Shown piece by piece: positions 61,907 to 64,000 of a stretch of 64,000 nucleotides of DNA. The stretch comes from Lacihabitans soyangensis (GTDB lineage: Bacteria > Bacteroidota > Bacteroidia > Cytophagales > Spirosomataceae). Under the pieces are notes generated by a model, which was given only the letters and a program-made list of their open reading frames with translations, ran no database searches and was not told the DNA's origin. Position 1 is the stretch's first letter. The number at the start of each line of letters is the position of its first letter. The stretch covers positions 62,001 through 126,000 of the forward strand of contig NZ_RJUF01000180.1 of NCBI RefSeq assembly GCF_024343775.1, read 5' to 3'. A program made the translations under genes and the position numbers.

Positions 61907-63106
61907 ATGACACCCGAACTCCTCAATTATTACTTCAAAAAATATAACCTCACGATGTCTGACCCACATCCCTACAAGCTCCCAGTACTGCGAAAATACG
62001 ACTCTCTCGAGAAGGATTGGTATGTAGAATACTACGCCTATTCTGAGCGAGATGCCAAACTCAAACGCAAGCGAGTTGTTTTGGCAGAGCCAACAGAAAA
62101 ACAAAGAATCGAAAGAGCCAAATCCGAAATCAAGCTCATTTCCGAAATGCTTAAAGCTGGGGCCATCATAGACCCTATCAAAAAAAAGCTTCAGAAGTCC
62201 GAAATCACCAAGACTTCCAAATTAACTGAGGCCATAAAATACTTTTTGGAGCAAAACAAAGCCACCTTGGAGCAAAACACATATGAGAGTTACAAAAGAC
62301 ATCTTGATCATCTTATAAATTATCTCAATCGCCACCAAAACCAATCCCTTACACTTGAGCAGCTGGATATCCAAATAGCTTACCAATTCACCGATGAACT
62401 GATATCAGAGGTAAAACATGGTAATCGAACCCGCAACAACGTAAAAGACACCTGTTCAATCTTCTTTAATTACTTTAAAAAACGTCGGATAATAGAGGAG
62501 AATCCATTCAACGAAATACAAAGCCTAAGAACTCATGCCAGGAAATACACAGCCATATCAAAAGAGCATGTAAAAAAACTGCTACAATCATTCCAAGAGT
62601 CAGAAGATTTGCAGCTAGATCTGTTCGTACAATTTGAGTATTACGCAGCTTTACGGCCAAACAAAGAACTTCGACTTCTTAAAATAGAGGATATCCTCGA
62701 CAAAACCATAGCCGTTCCCTGCGATACATCCAAAAACAAGGAAAAGGAACACGTTCGTATTGCTCCACCGCTTGAAAAAAAGATTCAAGAACACAATCTT
62801 AGAAGCTATCCGGGCGATTACTATATTTTCTCAAAAAACGGTTTACCAGGTCCAGAACACAACGGCAAAAAATACCAATACATGCGGCACAGAGAACACC
62901 TCAAGGCTTTAAAAATTGACCATCTGCAGTATGATGTTTACTCCTGGAAACATTCAGGCGTAATTGCCCTATTCCTAGCAACCCAAAACCTCGAATTAGT
63001 CCGCCAACACTGCAGACACAAAGACGTGGCCACAACCATCAAATACCTGCGAGACCTCGGCCAATTCACCGATTACGACGAAATCAACAAATTCCCCGAA
63101 ATATAA
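61907..63106 (+). CDS. Tyrosine recombinase (phage/island integrase)
   Basis: 399 residues from ATG 61907; TTG 61883 and ATG 61955 are alternatives. An N-terminal arm-binding part with a SAM-like domain (about 95-200, TYESYKRHLDHLINYL) precedes a catalytic domain: Arg I in YYAALRPNKELRLLK near residue 252, the second box as YSWKHSGV with Tyr for the usual His and Lys for the second Arg, His in CRHKDVATTIKYL with the nucleophile Tyr. This variant occurs in Bacteroidota integrases, as I recall. The gene is more C-rich than its neighbours, consistent with transfer. It faces into the element. Confidence 0.88.
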   Translation: MTPELLNYYFKKYNLTMSDPHPYKLPVLRKYDSLEKDWYVEYYAYSERDAKLKRKRVVLAEPTEKQRIERAKSEIKLISEMLKAGAIIDPIKKKLQKSEITKTSKLTEAIKYFLEQNKATLEQNTYESYKRHLDHLINYLNRHQNQSLTLEQLDIQIAYQFTDELISEVKHGNRTRNNVKDTCSIFFNYFKKRRIIEENPFNEIQSLRTHARKYTAISKEHVKKLLQSFQESEDLQLDLFVQFEYYAALRPNKELRLLKIEDILDKTIAVPCDTSKNKEKEHVRIAPPLEKKIQEHNLRSYPGDYYIFSKNGLPGPEHNGKKYQYMRHREHLKALKIDHLQYDVYSWKHSGVIALFLATQNLELVRQHCRHKDVATTIKYLRDLGQFTDYDEINKFPEI

Positions 63107-63114
63107 CCCCGTAC

Positions 63115-63134
63115 AGACGCCATGCATGGCGTCT
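63115..63134. repeat. Perfect 20-bp palindrome
   Basis: AGACGCCATGCATGGCGTCT equals its own reverse complement. GC-rich, in the short gap after the integrase; similar gtagagacgc-type palindromes are dispersed in other genomes as I recall. Cannot be counted here beyond one copy. Confidence 0.75.
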
Positions 63135-63151
63135 CATAAGTATATAAATCA

Positions 63152-63186
63152 AAAAAAAGCCCCAATCTCTCAGGGCTTTACTTTTG
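63152..63186. terminator. Terminator between integrase and the convergent gene
   Basis: AAAGCCC (63156-63162) pairs with GGGCTTT (63173-63179), preceded by an A-run and followed by ACTTTTG; acts for both strands. Confidence 0.8.
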
Positions 63187-63198
63187 CGTCTCACATAC

Positions 63199-64000
63199 TC
63201 ACTTCTCCCAAAGCACCACCTGGCTTCTACCATTCAGCGGCAACAACGTCTCCACAGCAGCCACAAAATATTCCTTTCCCTTCACAAATACGCTATGATG
63301 GGCATTTACATTATTATGCCAGTCAATCTGATGCAAGTCCAGAGCCGTCAAATCCGCCAACACCACCTTACTTGAGGTAGATTTCCTAAAAGCCTCATAA
63401 TTGCCATAACACTTATCTTTCAAGTTATTCGCACCACTCCAGGCAATATTCCAACTGCCATAGGTCGGTGCAATCGTCGGCACTCCACCAACAACCCCAT
63501 TCCAAAGAGCAATTCTCGGAGCAAACTTCGCTCCGCCCTGGTTAAACCTCGGGCTAGCTCCTATCTGCTCCACAGTAGCCATTCCAGCCTCTACGGCCAC
63601 AGTACTTACTTTGCTCACAATCTCAAACACAAACCCTCTCTGAGTTTCAGGAGTTTGATAAAAATCAAAACCAGTAGGTAAAGGCACACGCTTCATCACA
63701 TTATCTCCTTGGTCAAGCTCCCAATCGAGCTTAATCCTGTTCAACCGCTCAGGCGTTCTAGATGCACTCGGCACAACCTTCTTAGTCCAGTTCAGCACTG
63801 TCGGTCTGGTCAGTATCTCATTGCCAAAATACGCATACATAGTCCGGCTATTTACATTAAAATAAATCGCCAAATTAAACAACTTCCTCAGCTCCTTTAT
63901 CAGCTCCGGAATCGTCACCTCAGGCAAATGATTAGCATAAGTAATAGTTGTCGCATCATCCAAGCTGAAGCAATTATACACCACAGCCCTCTTAAATACC
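63199..64000 (-). CDS. Element-borne protein, probably phage-type structural (5' end outside window)
   Basis: At least 267 residues; the frame runs open through the window edge with no clear start (a GTG at 63984 is only the first candidate). Visible segments: LPEVTIPELIKELRKLF, a helix motif I associate with Bacteroidota phage tail-region proteins, and a C-terminal beta-rich part ending in GKEYFVAAVETLLPLNGRSQ. Not a family I can name with certainty. It is transcribed toward the integrase, so the element reads inward from both sides. Alternative: another cargo protein. Confidence 0.45.
   Translation of the reverse strand, partial: VFKRAVVYNCFSLDDATTITYANHLPEVTIPELIKELRKLFNLAIYFNVNSRTMYAYFGNEILTRPTVLNWTKKVVPSASRTPERLNRIKLDWELDQGDNVMKRVPLPTGFDFYQTPETQRGFVFEIVSKVSTVAVEAGMATVEQIGASPRFNQGGAKFAPRIALWNGVVGGVPTIAPTYGSWNIAWSGANNLKDKCYGNYEAFRKSTSSKVVLADLTALDLHQIDWHNNVNAHHSVFVKGKEYFVAAVETLLPLNGRSQVVLWEK

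Noticed and set aside
63126-63380. Two small plus-strand frames after the integrase
   Set aside because: They overlap the palindrome/terminator and the antisense of the larger minus-strand frame; no sign of a real product.

Overview
The window is chromosomal DNA from a member of the Bacteroidota, most likely order Cytophagales (a Leadbetterella/Emticicia-like lineage is my guess; the genus cannot be fixed from this sequence). The DNA is AT-rich. Shine-Dalgarno sites are scarce, TTG starts are common, and many genes have the Bacteroidota -7 promoter box TAnnTTTG just upstream. The gene content fits: a type IX secretion C-terminal domain on an M43 protease, a TonB-dependent receptor with a carboxypeptidase-regulatory plug extension beside two DUF4249 lipoproteins, and PQQ-type propeller enzymes carrying c-type cytochrome or cupredoxin domains.

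Layout. 1-7.7 kb: fumC (5' end cut), a small secreted protein, a YncE-like propeller and a Nudix hydrolase; on the minus strand dCMP deaminase-acpH-holA and phoH-M43 protease. 7.9-15.7 kb: dnaB, mnmA, a TrpF-like protein without the catalytic Cys, a PspC/LiaF-like envelope pair, a LolC/E-type permease and guaA. 15.8-18.9 kb: a WecA-like transferase, a WcaF-like acetyltransferase and a prephenate dehydrogenase that resembles fungal TYR1. 18.9-27.2 kb: two amidohydrolase-fold secreted proteins (three modules, only one with intact metal ligands), then a propeller-cupredoxin protein with its DUF1080/PA14-like partner. 27.3-35.5 kb: nucleotidyltransferase; lysA-glutaryl-CoA dehydrogenase-Gfo/Idh; PhoD phosphatase-arginine deiminase-CtlX. 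35.6-40.3 kb: DUF4249-DUF4249-TonB receptor. 40.4-50.2 kb: apaG, methyltransferases, ung, lepB, a TPR lipoprotein, queG, an LRR lipoprotein and hemW. 50.2-54.9 kb: sufC-D-S-E, a DUF59 factor and a bacilliredoxin, without sufB. 55-61.3 kb: msrB lipoprotein, an esterase/SMP-30 fusion, nitrilase, M42 aminopeptidase and a cytochrome c/sorbosone dehydrogenase.

The right end is accessory. A complete tmRNA (61460-61834) is followed at once by a tyrosine recombinase and then by a minus-strand gene that runs off the window and may be a phage structural gene. This is the classic arrangement of an element integrated at the tmRNA 3' end. Palindromic repeat-like hairpins lie in several 3' intergenic spaces.

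Most of the window is well-understood core metabolism. The points I would follow up are the TYR1-like dehydrogenase, the arginine deiminase/CtlX pair, the amidohydrolase pseudoenzymes, the suf operon without sufB but with a Fur-box-like site, the TPR gene bounded by CATG and CTAG overlaps, and the tmRNA-borne element. No CRISPR array, rRNA or tRNA was seen, and no gene-free stretch exceeds about 300 bases.
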